DNA of 64,000 nt from Pisolithus tinctorius (Eukaryota > Basidiomycota > Agaricomycetes > Boletales > Pisolithaceae). The DNA lies in contig JANFAH010000015.1 in NCBI GenBank assembly GCA_024663395.1, positions 1,351,001-1,415,000 of the forward strand, read 5' to 3'. This document shows positions 35,100 to 47,377 of this stretch, piece by piece. The notes below the pieces were generated by a model. The model did no database searches, was not told where the DNA came from, and saw nothing but the letters and a program-made list of their open reading frames with translations. Made by a program: the position numbers and the translations under genes. How positions within the stretch are numbered: position 1 is the stretch's first letter; each line of letters begins with the position of its first letter.

Positions 35100-36740
35100 C
35101 ACTGCATAGCTAGTGAAGACAAACTTCACAGACATTGACAGTGGAAAAAATAAGTGACTGGTTGCTTATCTGATTGAATGCATTCAGGTGCATGCATGCA
35201 ACCCACATGACCACTGAGTGAAACCTGCATAACCACCATAGCTGATCTGGATTCACATGCATTACATGTGAATCCATGTGAATCCAATGATTAAGCAACT
35301 GGTTGCCTATGTCACCCACAGTGTGAAAAGAGGTTGAGTGGTATTATGGGTAAGTTGTTCACATTAGGGTTATGAGCCCCTGTAGGGTTGATTCTTGGCT
35401 GACCCTACACCTAACCCCACACACTTCCTATTTGGGCACTGGGGTTCTGTATATGGTAACAGAGCCCCTATTGCATCATGAGGAGGGTGAGTGATCATGT
35501 GATGGCAGCATTGGCCATCCAGGACAGCCACCAGCCCAACAGGCTCATGATCATGTGACCACACCCTCCATCATGCAGCATGGCCATCTTGGATGGCTAT
35601 CCTGCACTGTGGTAGGCAAGTCACATGACCGAAGTGCACTCACACCCCTCACCATGGGCACATTGGTCATGTGACTGATGGCCATCCAAGACAGCTACTT
35701 GAGGCACAGACATGATGCTACAAATTCCATCACATGAAATCTCATATATAAGTACAGCAATACAAGTATATTTGATGACATCTGTAATACCTACAGGCAA
35801 TGTGTTTACATTAAGGAGATGATTGGACAGCTATATGTGGCTGTATTGGATGGCCATCCAAGACAGCCAACATACACTCTCAATACCCATGTACAATAAA
35901 TATCTGTTGCACTAACAGTAAGGCCCATCATCACATTCACTTACCCTTGGTGGTGCAGGCAATCCAACACCATGGGTATCAGGTCACATGATCCCACCCT
36001 TGACTGTGTGGTGTGGCCATCTTGGATGGCCACCCTGCACCATAGGCAGCTGGCTCATGTGACTAAGTGCCCATATATGGACAGCCATCCAAGACAGCCA
36101 CCTGTGGCACAGGCATGATGCTACTATTATACCCACATTAAGGAGAGGATGGGACAGCCATCTGCCACCTGAGACTTTCATCATGTGATCTGTACTTCCA
36201 ATGCAGCCAGCCATCCAAGACAGCCAGAGAGTGCCTCACACACTTGATCATGTGATTAAACCCTGTGTTGCAAGTGGCCATCCAAGATGGCCAGAGATGG
36301 ACCTCCACCAGTTGATCACATGATTTACACCCTGCATTGCAGGTGGCTGTCCAAGACAGCCAAAGAGTACTTGCCTATACCAGTGTACAATATATATATA
36401 TTGCTCATTATCACTATCAGTAATCTAGTCTGAGCTGTCCATAGGGTCAACTGCCAGTTGGCCATCTGGGACAGTCAATGGTATTGTCAACATGCATGTC
36501 ACATTGACACTGAGACCTGCATGCTGGTGGCTGTCCAAGATGGCCATGCACCCTTTGTGATGCATTGTTCAATGTCAGCAGCTCTGGCAACACTATTCAT
36601 GATTGTATCAGATATGCAACCTGATTTTTTAGGGTTTGACTAAACATAATCAATCAATTATTGATCTGATTGGAAACTCCATGACTATACATCAGATCAA
36701 CATGTTGATGCTGGCATGATCATGTAACATACATGAGGCA
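35100..36740. repeat. palindrome-rich block I
   Basis: No gene. About eleven copies of a 19-bp inverted repeat with 8-bp arms TGGC(CA/TG)TC and a 3-bp spacer, for example 35512-35530, 35851-35869, 36014-36032, 36273-36291, 36344-36362, 36528-36546. Between them lie many TCACATGA or TCATGTGA octamers (about 35492, 35548, 35625, 35664, 35980, 36247, 36313). CpG almost absent. Confidence 0.8.
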
Positions 36741-36854
36741 TGGACTATAAGAATGCACTTCACATCAATTTTTCCTGCCTTCTCTTCTCTTCTCCCACTT
36801 ACCATCTCCACTTCCACTGATCATTATTTTTTTTCTAGATTTACTTTGATTGCA

Positions 36855-38345
36855 ATGCCTTCTCAGTTGTTAATGGCTGCTTTGCTTGCTCTCTCATCAG
36901 CAGGACTGCCTTGGGGTGTGCCATCTTGGCAGGCAATCACTTGGACTCCTGGGGAGCCATGGTTCAAATTCACTGAGCCTTCCATGGACTGAAGGAGTGC
37001 ACAGCATCAGTCATCACAATGACAGCAACACCCATCACAACAAAAGCTCAGGTATGTAATGTGAACCACATGGCCCATCACCACTAAAATGGTCTGATAG
37101 GATTTATATATTATGGGATGATGGATGGGGATCTCCAGTTTCAACAACCATCACAAGTTCCCAGAGCTCAACAAGGAAATCAATCGCACCAACTGCCATG
37201 ACTCAAAGGCATTGCATGAGGCAGGGATTGAAGGAAGTATCATTTGTGGCATCTTCATTGGCATCTGCAATCAAAGCACCCCAGACTTATTGTCTCCAGA
37301 GGTTACTTGCAAGTGGATGGTGAAGATACCCAATCAGTTTGTGCATAATGTAATTCATTGGACAATCAACTCTGTGGATTGTGCAGGCAACAAGCTGTTT
37401 GGCTTGAAGCCATATTTAGAACATACCCTCAAGCTGTGAATGTATGAGAATGAGATGGGAGCACTTAGGAGCTTTGCAAAGGATTTGGTCAAAGAAAATC
37501 CCATTGTGAGTGCCAATACCAGAAAGGTAAGTGGCATACTTTATTTACATACATGCTCTTTGGGTTGAGATGGCCATCCTGGACAGCCATTGTGCAATGG
37601 CATTGGCTGTGGGAACTTATACATAGCCTGTGCTGCATGTGATGGCCAATGTGATGTGTGCTGACATGCTGACATGATTGCAAGTGTTTGTGGCATGTGG
37701 CCATCCAAGATGGCCACTCACCCCCAGTTGTGCCCTACACACATTTGTAGGGCTTATTGCACTTGGCCATCCCAGACAGCCAGATCTGTCCCTCCACACC
37801 ACCAGTATAAACATGTCCTGATACATCTGTTGTTTCAGAATTTCTACATCAAATTCCATGCTCTATGCTACATCCTATGCTTAACCCAAAGAATGGTGGT
37901 CATTGGAAGAAGCTGCTCTCACTCACTCATTGGCAGGAGGAGAAGATGATCAAATTGGATACCCTTGCACAGGTCATTTGCCACCACCTTGATTCAAATG
38001 GCTGCATGCCCTTGATGATGACCAAGGATGGTCAAACTCTCACTCTAGCTCCAAATCCCTTGCAGGACTTGACTGACTATGGTGAGGATGACAGAGTCAT
38101 CATTTACTCCACCTTCCCATTGTCCAATCAAGCTTTGATCAATGTAAGTGTGGGGTGTGTTTGCTGATCAGGATCTCACATGCTCTGTAGTTTCTGGATT
38201 TGTACAGCATCATGGCTACCAAGCTGAATGGCATGATGTCACTGAAGGATTGCCAGGCCACACTTGATGATTTCTGTTCTTCAACATGCATGAAAGGACA
38301 TCACATCCTCATCATCTCAAATGTCAGAATGGTTGGCTTGAACTT
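36855..38345 (+). pseudogene. SNF2-like helicase pseudogene, copy 1 (C-terminal half)
   Basis: ATG at 36855 starts a short frame (MPSQLLMAALLALSS) that ends at 36990, then the sequence enters a SNF2 helicase at motif III (MTATPITTK, about 37017). Exon-like segments: 37125-37439, 37865-38142 and 38192-38345, separated by GT-AG introns at about 37048-37108, 37528-37840 and 38143-38191. The second RecA domain includes HHILIISN and MVGLNLA (motif V). These ATPases remodel chromatin or move on DNA. In-frame stops at 36990 and 37437. It is fused in frame at about 38345 to the front of copy 2. Confidence 0.6.
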
Positions 38346-41300
38346 GGCAGTGCCACAACTGTTGCAGCCCAGGTGGCACCAATTAGTTGGCATCTATCAT
38401 ATGCTCAAGCAAGTGTTTAAGGGAAAGCCCATCCTACTCATGGACAAGGTCAGCCTTAGGAAAACCTTACAAGTTCTGGGCACCATTGCATGCCTTGCAT
38501 ATTATTGGCAGGTGTACACATTGAAGGGATGCTTCCCTGGTGATTTCAGTATGTGTCATTGCATTCTCATATGCTTGACCTCCCCTGAGTGAATTCCAGC
38601 AAGTCAGAGATTTAGCACAGTGGACAGGAACATCCCCAATCTGGCACATGTCATTGTGTGCCCAGTCAACCTGAAACAGCAATGGGAAAGTGAAATTCAT
38701 CATTTTCTCTTGCCATTATCATTCGATATGATGCCATATACCAGGCAGTTGGACTCCTGGTGCACATGGTGGACAGAACTATTTGCAGCAAGCAAGCAAC
38801 CCCTATGTCAACAAATCATCCTTGCCACTCAAACAGTAAGTTTGCATGCATTATGGGACCCAGATACACTGATTTTGTGTCAGGCCATTCAAGATGATGT
38901 GACTATAGTATTCACACCACAGATGATCAAGGAGAAGGCCAGACATGCTGTCCCAGGCACCTGATTTGAAAGCAATGCCCTGCTCACTGTTTATGGCTGA
39001 CAATATTGCCTCGCAATCATGGACAAGGCACACAGCACATGCAAACATAACCAAATTCATTGCACATTTTGTGGATTGAAGGATAGGGCAACATGTGTCA
39101 TTGCCATGATGGCAATGCCTATCACGATGAAGGTACAGGTATGTAGTGTTAAGAACTTTGCTAACATTCCACTCACAACACACAGGATTTATACATCATG
39201 GGGCAATGGATGGGGATCCCCAGATTCAACAACCATCATGAATTCCTAGAGCTCAATAAGGAGATCAATCATGCAAACTGCCAGGATTCAAAGGCTCTAT
39301 GCAAGGCTGGAGTTGAAGGCAGTATCATACAGGGCATTTTCATCAGCATGCAAAACCAGAATACCCCAGATTTACTATCCCCTGAGGTGACACATGAATG
39401 GATGGTGAAGATCCATGATCAGTTTGTGTCCTACATCATTCATTGAACCATTGACTCTGTGGACTTCAGCAGCAACAAATTATTTGGCATGCACCCATAC
39501 CAAGAACATATATTGAAGCTGCAGATGTATGACACAGAGATGAGCATATTGAGGAGTTTTGCAAAGGACTTGGTGAAAGAGAACCCCATTGCTAGTGCAG
39601 ACACCCACAAGGTAAGAGGAAATTTCAATTTTATTATGGGTTCTGTCAATCAAAGTTGGCCATCTTGGATGGCCATCCTCAATGGCACCATCTGTGGGAA
39701 TCTGCCTCACAGTGCCACACCTGGAGACAGCTGTCTTGGATGGCCAAGCTGCACTGGTTCCCCATGGGAATGTGGTGTGGGTGAATGCAATGTGCTGCAT
39801 GAGTTGGCTGTCCAAGATGGCCAACATTGTACATTGTGCTAAGGCAACACAACAATGAATTTACACACCTCATCATCTTTGGCTGTCTTAGATGGCCACA
39901 CTCTGCTGGACATTTATACTGATGTGATTTTCATAGAATTTTTATATCAAATTCTGCCACTCAATGCTCCACCCAATGTTCAATCTGAAGAATGGCAGGC
40001 ACTGGAAATGTCCAGAGTCACTCAAGGATTGGCATCATGAGAAGACTATCAAACTGGACACCCTCACTCAGGTGGTTCACCACCATCTCAATTCAAACAG
40101 CCACACTCCCCTCACCATGGACAATGACAGGCAAACCCTCATAACAGGTCCTGATGGCTTTGCTGATGAGACTGAGTCATCATATATTCCACATTTCCAC
40201 CCTCAAATCAGGCATTGATTGACATATGTCCATACTCAATTGTCTGATTTATATCCTAACTCACATTTGTAGGTTCTTGCTTTATATGATGTTGCAGTGA
40301 TTGAGCTCAACAGAACCATGACACTCAAGAAGCACCAGGCAGCACTGGATGATTTCTGCATGTTGACATGGACCACTGGCCATCATGTTCTCATCATTTG
40401 TAATGTTGGGATGGTGGGCCTCAACCTCACATGCACTAACATCATGGTAATTGTGGTAAGTCTGTCACACCTTGATCCAGATCCTCATCAACAACTCATT
40501 CATATCAGAGGATACCACATGGTCAGCACTGGATGATGAGCAGCTTTGTGGGAGGATCTTCCAGTACCCTCAACAGAAGCAAGTCCACATCTACCATCTC
40601 ATTGCATTGGCAACCCTGGATGTCTTTCTCAACAACATATCATTTGATAAAGGCCAACTCCACTCTGCATTCATGGAATGTATGGATGAAATTAGTGAGT
40701 ACATGCTAGTGCTATACATTCATCTCTAAGATCTATCTCTCCCAACTACAGAAGGGTTGTTTGAGAACAACAATGATGGTGAGGGCCTACTGTTGATCTC
40801 ATCCACTCACTTGCCCAGCAATGACAATGGTGGGGATGATGATGAACAGCTGAAGAAGACATCACATCCTAAGCCCAAGCCCAAGCCCAAATCCAAGCCC
40901 TGCCCCAAAGCTGCTATCAACAAGAAAGGAAAACAGCCTCAGCAGAGTGATGCCATGTCACTGGATGGCCTGTCAGACATGGAGGATGTCCAACCATCTG
41001 GCAGCAAGAAGGTGGGTGACAAGTGTTCCACAGTGAGTTCTCCCAAAGCTCTTGATAAAGGGCCCAAGCACAGGTGGAGTGGCACCCTGACTGCAGCCAG
41101 AGCCATGGTAGGGTCACTCACTGTGGTGACAGCAGCAATGCAGGTTGATGAGGACTTGGCAACTGTGCCAACATCACAGGTCAGTGCAGACACCACCATG
41201 ACAGACCCTGTCAACAAGATCTTGGAGCAGTTGCAGGCACCAGGAGGGCAAAATGATCCTGATGAAGACAAAGTGCTCACTCTCAAGCACCTCTGGTCAC

Positions 41301-41512
41301 CTATGTTATTGCCTCTCACTCCCCTCCCATCATCACTCCCAGAGCATGCAGGTGAATCATCTGCAGGTCTGAGCACAGCAGCATCAGATTTTCATGGTGC
41401 CACACATGGCCACTTGTTGGCAACCAACAAGGATGGGAGTGGCAGCTCCAAACCTACCTTGAAGTGTGGAAGGAGTGCTAGAGGTGGCAGAGGTGGTAGA
41501 GGTAGCTGCTAG
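38346..41512 (+). pseudogene. SNF2-like helicase pseudogene, copy 2 (near full length)
   Basis: Order of helicase motifs: I, degraded, PILLMDKVSLRKTLQ (38432 on; the GKT signature is changed to RKT); Ia, AHVIVCPVNLKQQWESEI (38636); II, LAIMDKAHS (39010, DEAH changed to DKAH); III, MMAMPIT (39110); V, VLIICNVGMVGLNLT (40390); VI, DDEQLCGRIFQYPQQKQ (40524). The tail (40752-41512) is a long open frame, Lys/Pro-rich then Ser/Thr-rich, ending GGRGGRGSC. Introns at 39139-39183 and 39613-39945 match those of copy 1. Several stops and changed motif I and II residues mean it is inactive. Confidence 0.65.
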
Positions 41513-42939
41513 GGTAAGCTGTGATCATCATTGTTGAGCTTGCTCACCCACCTGTTGTTTCAGTGATACCATTGTCACTATTTTACTTCATACATATTGC
41601 ATTCGCTATGTCACATATCCCCCCCCCTGCATCTATACATTTTGTCAGTCATGTCATTTTTGTATGCAGACAAATAACATACATTGTGTTTTGTTGTCAC
41701 TTTGCATGACTAGCATTGTGAATGGACATTGCAGCAGGCCATGCCAAGCACACATGATGTTATGTGTCCCAATTCTGTTTGGATGGCATGATTGGCACAT
41801 ATGGCAATCTCTTTGTTGATGAATATCAGGAGCTAAAGCAGCTTGCATTATTAATGGAGTATACACTTCTTATATCACTAAGCTAATGGGTCAGTGAGGC
41901 ATATGTTACACTGGATTGCACTTGCTTGTAGGAGGTACAATTGGGTGGAACAGCAATTAATGAGGGGTGAGCAAAACCCTTGAATGAATTGGAAAGCTAA
42001 TGCTATCCTCTAACAGCTGGTCATCAATGTATGGCTGTCTTGGACAGCCATCAGTACTGTGGTGCACTTGTCACATGCCTACCCACCACACCACCAGTGG
42101 CTGTCTTGGATGGCCCACATGCAATGTCATTATAATGAATTGGAAAGCCAATGCTATCATCTAACAGCTGATCAGCAATTTATGGCCATCTTGAATGGCC
42201 ATTGGCACTATAGGGCACTTGTCACATGACTTACTCACTGCACATCAGGAATTTCTGGCCATTGGTACTATGGGGAACCTGTCACATGACAAACCCACCT
42301 TACAGCCAGTGGCTGTCTTGGATGGCCATTGGTGCCATGGGGTACTTGTCATGTGACTCACTCACCTCACAGCCAGTGGCCATCCTGAACAGCCAGCAGG
42401 CAATGTCATCATAATGAATTGGAGAGCTAATGCTATCATCTAACAACTGATCAGCAATTTGTGGCTGAGTTGGACAGCCAAGAAGCAACAAGACATGCCA
42501 TAACCACATGATCTGTAACCCCTTAGTGCCAGGGCATTACATTCTCAGACTAAGTATGGTGGGTGTGAGGGAAGGAAATTAGTGTTGATTGTGTTGATTA
42601 GGTGGAATGCTAGTTGCCAGTTGGCTGTCCAAGATGGCCATCTTACCAAGTGTCATGTAAGCATGAAAGAGTAAACAAAAGGAAAAGTCCAAGATGACTA
42701 AACATCCCTAAAGTGTAACCCTAACCAGAGGGTGAACATATATAGGCAAGTAGGAAACATGGAAGTGAAAAGTCTACCAGTCATTACACTATCCCCTCCT
42801 AAGGCTCAACTTCCAGGCAAGACCAGATAGAATTGAAGAGCTCCATGTTTCAAACAGGAGTCAACAACATATTCAACCTCATATTTGACATCTCCTTCAT
42901 CGGTAACCCTCTGCAGTCCAGGCCTGCTAACAGGCTGCC
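41513..42939. repeat. palindrome-rich block II
   Basis: No gene. At least seven copies of the 19-bp inverted repeat at 42032, 42098, 42183, 42310, 42377, 42462 and 42622, with GTCACATGAC or GTCATGTGAC between them (42223, 42280, 42348). A longer unit of about 130 bp (starting near AATTGGAAAGCTAATGC) repeats around 41988, 42135 and 42415. Confidence 0.75.
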
Positions 42940-43507
42940 TGTCATAACTGTGCGTTCGTCATAGGTCTTTACTCACTCTGCAACCTTCTCCGCCGGTCAT
43001 TCGCTCATTCCACACCAACTCCACCCACCTTCTATCGTCTATGAACCATCTCTGCTCCGACTGTTGTCAGACTTGTGTTTCTCTCCTACCGGACTGAGTG
43101 GTCTGTTCTCTGAGGGGTCATGTGACTACCTTCACAGTCAGGTACTCCGCAGCGTGCTCACCGCATGGTCCAGCATCTGGACTATTTCCTTTTCTAGATG
43201 TTCTGTGTTACCCGTTCGTATGTCCTCTGTCTACCCTTCATTTGTCGTCCAGGAAATTTTACTTGAAAATTTATGAGTCTCCGTATGTCAGTTCCGATTC
43301 CGGCTACTGTACCTCCGTAGTGGTATAAAAGCATGTACTGTACTCCGCTGTTCTTTAGTACGAATATCAACTTAGTTCCTACTCCCTCTGATTCCGTCTT
43401 CTGTCTGTCAGAGTTATCTCCGACTCTCTGTCTGTACTCTCCCTCTGAAATATGAGGGCTGAGATCGTGCAAGGGGGTTGTCTCAGCGGTCTTCGTTCCT
43501 GCTGACA
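42940..43507. repeat. LTR, 568 bp, TGTCA...TGACA
   Basis: Perfect TGTCA/TGACA ends, CpG-rich in a CpG-poor region. It touches the integrase end of gypsy D, as a minus-strand 3' LTR would. Against this, a TATA box (GGTATAAAAGC, about 43321) and a segment AATATCAACTTAGT shared with the LTR at 58465-59366 point to plus orientation, so it may be a separate solo LTR. No matching 5-bp duplication seen. Confidence 0.6.
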
Positions 43508-43512
43508 CTCCG

Positions 43513-44295
43513 CTAGTCGGAGTTCTGTTCTTCTGTGTCGGACTTGCTTCCGAACCCTTCTCTAGACCTTGTTAAGCATTGGAGTTGGTTGGAGTAGGCC
43601 TGGACTTGACACTGCCCATCAAGAGCACTGAGATAGGGTTTAACCCATGAGACATTCACAACCAGGTGAATCCTCATGTTGTGCAGCAACTTTAACTTAA
43701 GAGCATTTGGAAGTACTTCTAGCACTTCATATGGTCTGATCCACTTTTTGGAAAGTTTACAGCTCTGCCATTCTGTCAGGAACAGATGGTCTGTAGCTAG
43801 CCAGACCTGAGATCCAACAGAGTAGGAAGGGGCAGTCAAGTGGCCTCTATCCACTTGCTGTTTCTGCCAGGAATGTGCCTTGGTGAGGTTTGCTTTTATG
43901 TCCTGGAACACCTGGAACCAGGATTTAGCAACTTCCTCTGCTGCTTCTACCTTTGAAGTCATTGGTTTGATGCCCATCCTAGGTCTATAGGATCGAGTAA
44001 CTTCGAAGGGGCACTTGCCAGTAGAAGATGAGGCAGAGTTGTTGTACACAAACTGAGCCAAAGGTAGCCATTCCTCCCAATGAGCCTGTTGTTGGCTGGC
44101 ATACATCTGTAAATACTGCTGAATCTTGCAGTTCAACCATTCTGTTTGTCCATCCATTTGTGGGTGGAAAGCCATAGAGAGTTTTTGCTGTACTCCCAGC
44201 ATTTTAAATAGTTCCTTCATGAAGGAAGAGGCAAACTGTGGGCCTCTGTCTGATACAATAGAGTCCAGAAGTCTGTGGTGCTTCCATACATGCAT
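43513..44295 (-). pseudogene. pol: gypsy D integrase, late core and C-domain
   Basis: Starts just before the second catalytic Asp (SIVSDRGPQFAS), then FHPQMDGQTEWLN, where the catalytic Glu is followed by Trp instead of the usual Arg (CGG to TGG would do it). C-domain YSVGSQVWLATDHL, KKWIRPYEVLE, VNVSWVKPY. The first catalytic Asp is in the deleted part. The end is Glu/Ser-rich. Confidence 0.75.
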
Positions 44296-45479
44296 CAGGT
44301 AAAGTCAAGCTGTACTAGCAGCTGTTTCTTCTGCAATGCAGGGAATGAACTCTTATAACCCTTCTTGAGCTGTCCATCCATGAAGTCACTGACTTCTTTC
44401 TGCTCATCAGGGGAGAGAGGGATCAACCTTCCCTTCTTTGGTACAAATGACTCCTTTAGTTCTATAGCATGGTCCCAAGGTTTCCTAAGCAGCATGTGCT
44501 CAGATTCCTTCTCAGAAAAGACCAATAAATATTCACAATATGCCTTTGGAACAAGTTCCTCAGGGGTTTTATCTGTTTTTGGTTTGTCCATTCCTGGATT
44601 TCAAATCCAGGTTATGTAAGAATCTGTGGCTTCCCTTTCAAGCTTCTCAACCTTGTGTATGAACAAGGACTTAGGGGCCAACTGTTGATATCTAGCCAGA
44701 CATCTGCCCATCTTGACCTCGCCAGTCTTCCAGTCTATCAGTGGGTTGTGCTGATGTAACCAGGTGTGTCCCAGGATCATGGTACTACCTCCTAGATCGG
44801 TAATCTCAGCAAGAAGTTCCTCATGATGGTCAAGGTAGGAGACTTGAAGGTGAGCCTGATGCATAATTCTTCCAGTGGAATTAGGCAATCCATTGACATT
44901 AAATATGTCAACTGCCCTTGGCAGTGCTATCTTTGGAATCTGGTTCCTTTCCACAAAGTCCTTGTGTATAAATACTCCAGTAGTGCCACTATCAAGTAGT
45001 GCATTAACCTTGAATGCTGAGCTGGCATTCATTCATAAAACCAAAGGGACCTCCACAGAATCCTTTAGGTTCAGCATGCATCAGGTTTCAGACCATACAG
45101 AGGTCTTTGCACTACTACCCTCTGGATCTGGGAGATCGAAAGAAACATTTTTTTGTTTTTTATTGCAAGTGGAATTAAGCAGGCACAGTTTTACATCTGG
45201 CCCCGAGCCCTTTTGGGACTCCACTTCAGATGATGTAAAACTAGGAGAAGAAGAAACCGATTCTGAACCATTAAATAACTCCTGTGGTTCTTCAACATCA
45301 AGAAAAGAGAAATGATTGAAAGAAATTACTGGTACACTATTTTTGGTATTTTTATTTTCAACCTTTATATTTTCTTTTGTATTTTTAATTCCATAAGTAG
45401 AACAAAAACCAAGAAGAGAAGAAGAGGAAACAGGAACAAATGTCCGCATACTAGAAGAGTCTGCAGGACCTGATTTCAC
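44295..45479 (-). pseudogene. pol: gypsy D protease and start of RT
   Basis: Three open pieces in one frame separated by TGA: 45081-45479 (Ser-rich linker), 44601-45032 (protease, NALLDSGTTGVFI and MILGHTWLHQHNPLIDW) and 44295-44591 (RT start, HAIELKESFVPKKGRLIPLS, a signature preceding the RT fingers). The frame then meets the deletion. Confidence 0.75.
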
Positions 45480-45559
45480 TGCAGCTCCGATTCTTTTAAC
45501 TGGTTGATATGAGCGACAATCTGTTCAAAGCTCATCCCCTCCATTGCTTTCAGGCAGGG

Positions 45560-46471
45560 GTCAGGTCCAGTGTCAGTATTTACAGCCCTGATGGGGTGTC
45601 CTTGTGGTTGTGCCTGTTTAGGGCACTCGCTTCAGTAATGGCCCTTCAGGCTGCATCTGAAACACGTGATGTGGGACTTGTCCTTAGGGGGTCCCTTCCC
45701 CTTTCCTTTCTGCAGAGCAGCACCTATGTCCATGGGAGCACTAGCTCTGGGTTGTGTGCCTGTGGCAGAGAAGCCATGAGGTTGATTCTGAGGCCATACC
45801 CTCAAAGAGGAGGCCATCATATATCAGTGGTTTTCAAAATTTCTGGCCACCAACTAGAGCTCCATTATGTACTCTTTGTACATGTCCTTTCTTTTCCCCA
45901 AGTGATGCATGAGGCAGAGCACCTCAGGGTTTATGGCCTGTTCTAGGCACAGGATGGCCAAATCATCAGAAGCACTGGCCATGAGCTTCCAACTATCGAA
46001 CTCTGCCAAGAAGGCATCCATTTGAGACTGACCCTGCCTCACCTTTTGCATTTTCTTCCAGGCCCAATCCCCATTGTTCATGGGCCGGAAGTGAGAGTTG
46101 AGGTTGGCCACCACCTCATCAGTGGTAGGCCAATTTCCATTTGCCAAGTGAAAGTCCAACTTGGCTCTTGCATAGTTGCCAGCTATCAGACCAGTCATCC
46201 AGGTCCAGAAAGCCATGCAATCCTGACTTCTATAGTGGTGGACTGCCACTTTGCAGTAGGCTCTCATCCTGATCACCCACTCCTCATATTTTGCCATGGA
46301 ACTGTCAAAAGTTCTGGGTTCAGCAACACCCCTCTTGGTGGGGTCAAAGTTGGTTGTTTGTGCCACAGCTGGCACCAGCATGTATTGCTGCATGGCCTGA
46401 GCCATTGCTGCTGCCATTGCTTGCACCATGGCATAATCAACAGGAGGCAGTTGGGGCTGTGTGGGGTCCAT
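45560..46471 (-). pseudogene. gag: gypsy D gag
   Basis: ATG at 46471 (MDPTQPQLPPVDYAMV), Ala/Met-rich helix, gag domain (KYEEWVIRMRAYCK, AKLDFHLANGNWPT, MDAFLAEFDSWKLMA). Open to 45854; the zinc knuckle CFRCSLKGHY-x-SEC lies at about 45625-45665 with a TGA inside it, four residues before its last Cys. Further gag C-terminus runs to about 45490. Confidence 0.75.
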
Positions 46472-47377
46472 TTCTGCTAGTTAGTGGGACTGGTTTACAT
46501 CGGGGACAGTGGATGGAATGTCTGTTCCAAAGATTGTAGGGTTGGTTGAAGACAAACCCAAGTTTGTTCAGGTTGGGGGAGGGTGAAGGTGAGGGATAAA
46601 CGAGTTCCGGAGTTACCTCATGGAAAAGCTTGAGAGGAGGCAAGGGGAGTGGGGTGAGTGGGGAAAGTGAGCATGAAAGGTGCAGAGTAGAAAGTTCCCT
46701 TTTGTAAGGGAGGAACCTAAGAGGGAGACAAAGCTCAACCTCTTCCTTCTTTATGGCAGGAATGGTGGTAATGTAGAAGTAAAGTAGGCATACTACTTGC
46801 TGATGATGTTCAGGACCACTAAACACATAGTCCATTCACTGTCACACACCTGATCAATCTCCTAGAAATAGGGAGAGACCAGCCTGGCACACTACGTGAA
46901 CTACAGTGGGTACAAGAATGTTGACTACTGGTCTACCTCTGCTGCTGTGCAGGAACTACAGCTATATATGGCTCGATATTCACACCCCTGTCACAACTGG
47001 CTGTCCAACACAGCCATCTTCAATTCACATGTGACAATTCCACATTCCATTATATTCACCCAGCAAGGCACCCATCATCAATACTTCTTGCCTCATGCCA
47101 TTCCTAGCTTTCCATCCAATGGAATTGGCCAATGCATTCTCTTCTATGATCATTTGCCCAGTATTCAGCATTGCCCATGACTCATGAATGCAACCAACCC
47201 TGAACTAACTATGACACCACTAAGCAGATGCTCTTGTCAGCTAATCCAAATATGATGTAGTGCTGAAAATTTTAACTGACTGATATGCCACTGCAAACTG
47301 CATATATACCTGGCTGTCACATCTGAGAATGTTTCTTCCTTCCCTTCCTCCCTCTTGATCCAAGCACCATCCTCCAT
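46472..47377. other. unassigned DNA
   Basis: No gene recognised. One palindrome copy at 46998-47016. TATA-like sequences near 46963 and 47300 precede the next pseudogene. Confidence 0.35.

Larger units (their letters stand above)
43513..46471 (-). mobile_element. gypsy element D, internally deleted
   Basis: Minus-strand relic with gag (45560-46471), protease (44601-45479), the first part of RT (44295-44591) and late integrase (43513-44295). The RT palm, RNase H and the integrase zinc domain are gone: at about 44295 the frame passes from RT N-terminus to integrase core. No 5' LTR was found right of 46471. Stops between open pieces are TGA (45081, 45033, 44601 regions). Confidence 0.78.
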
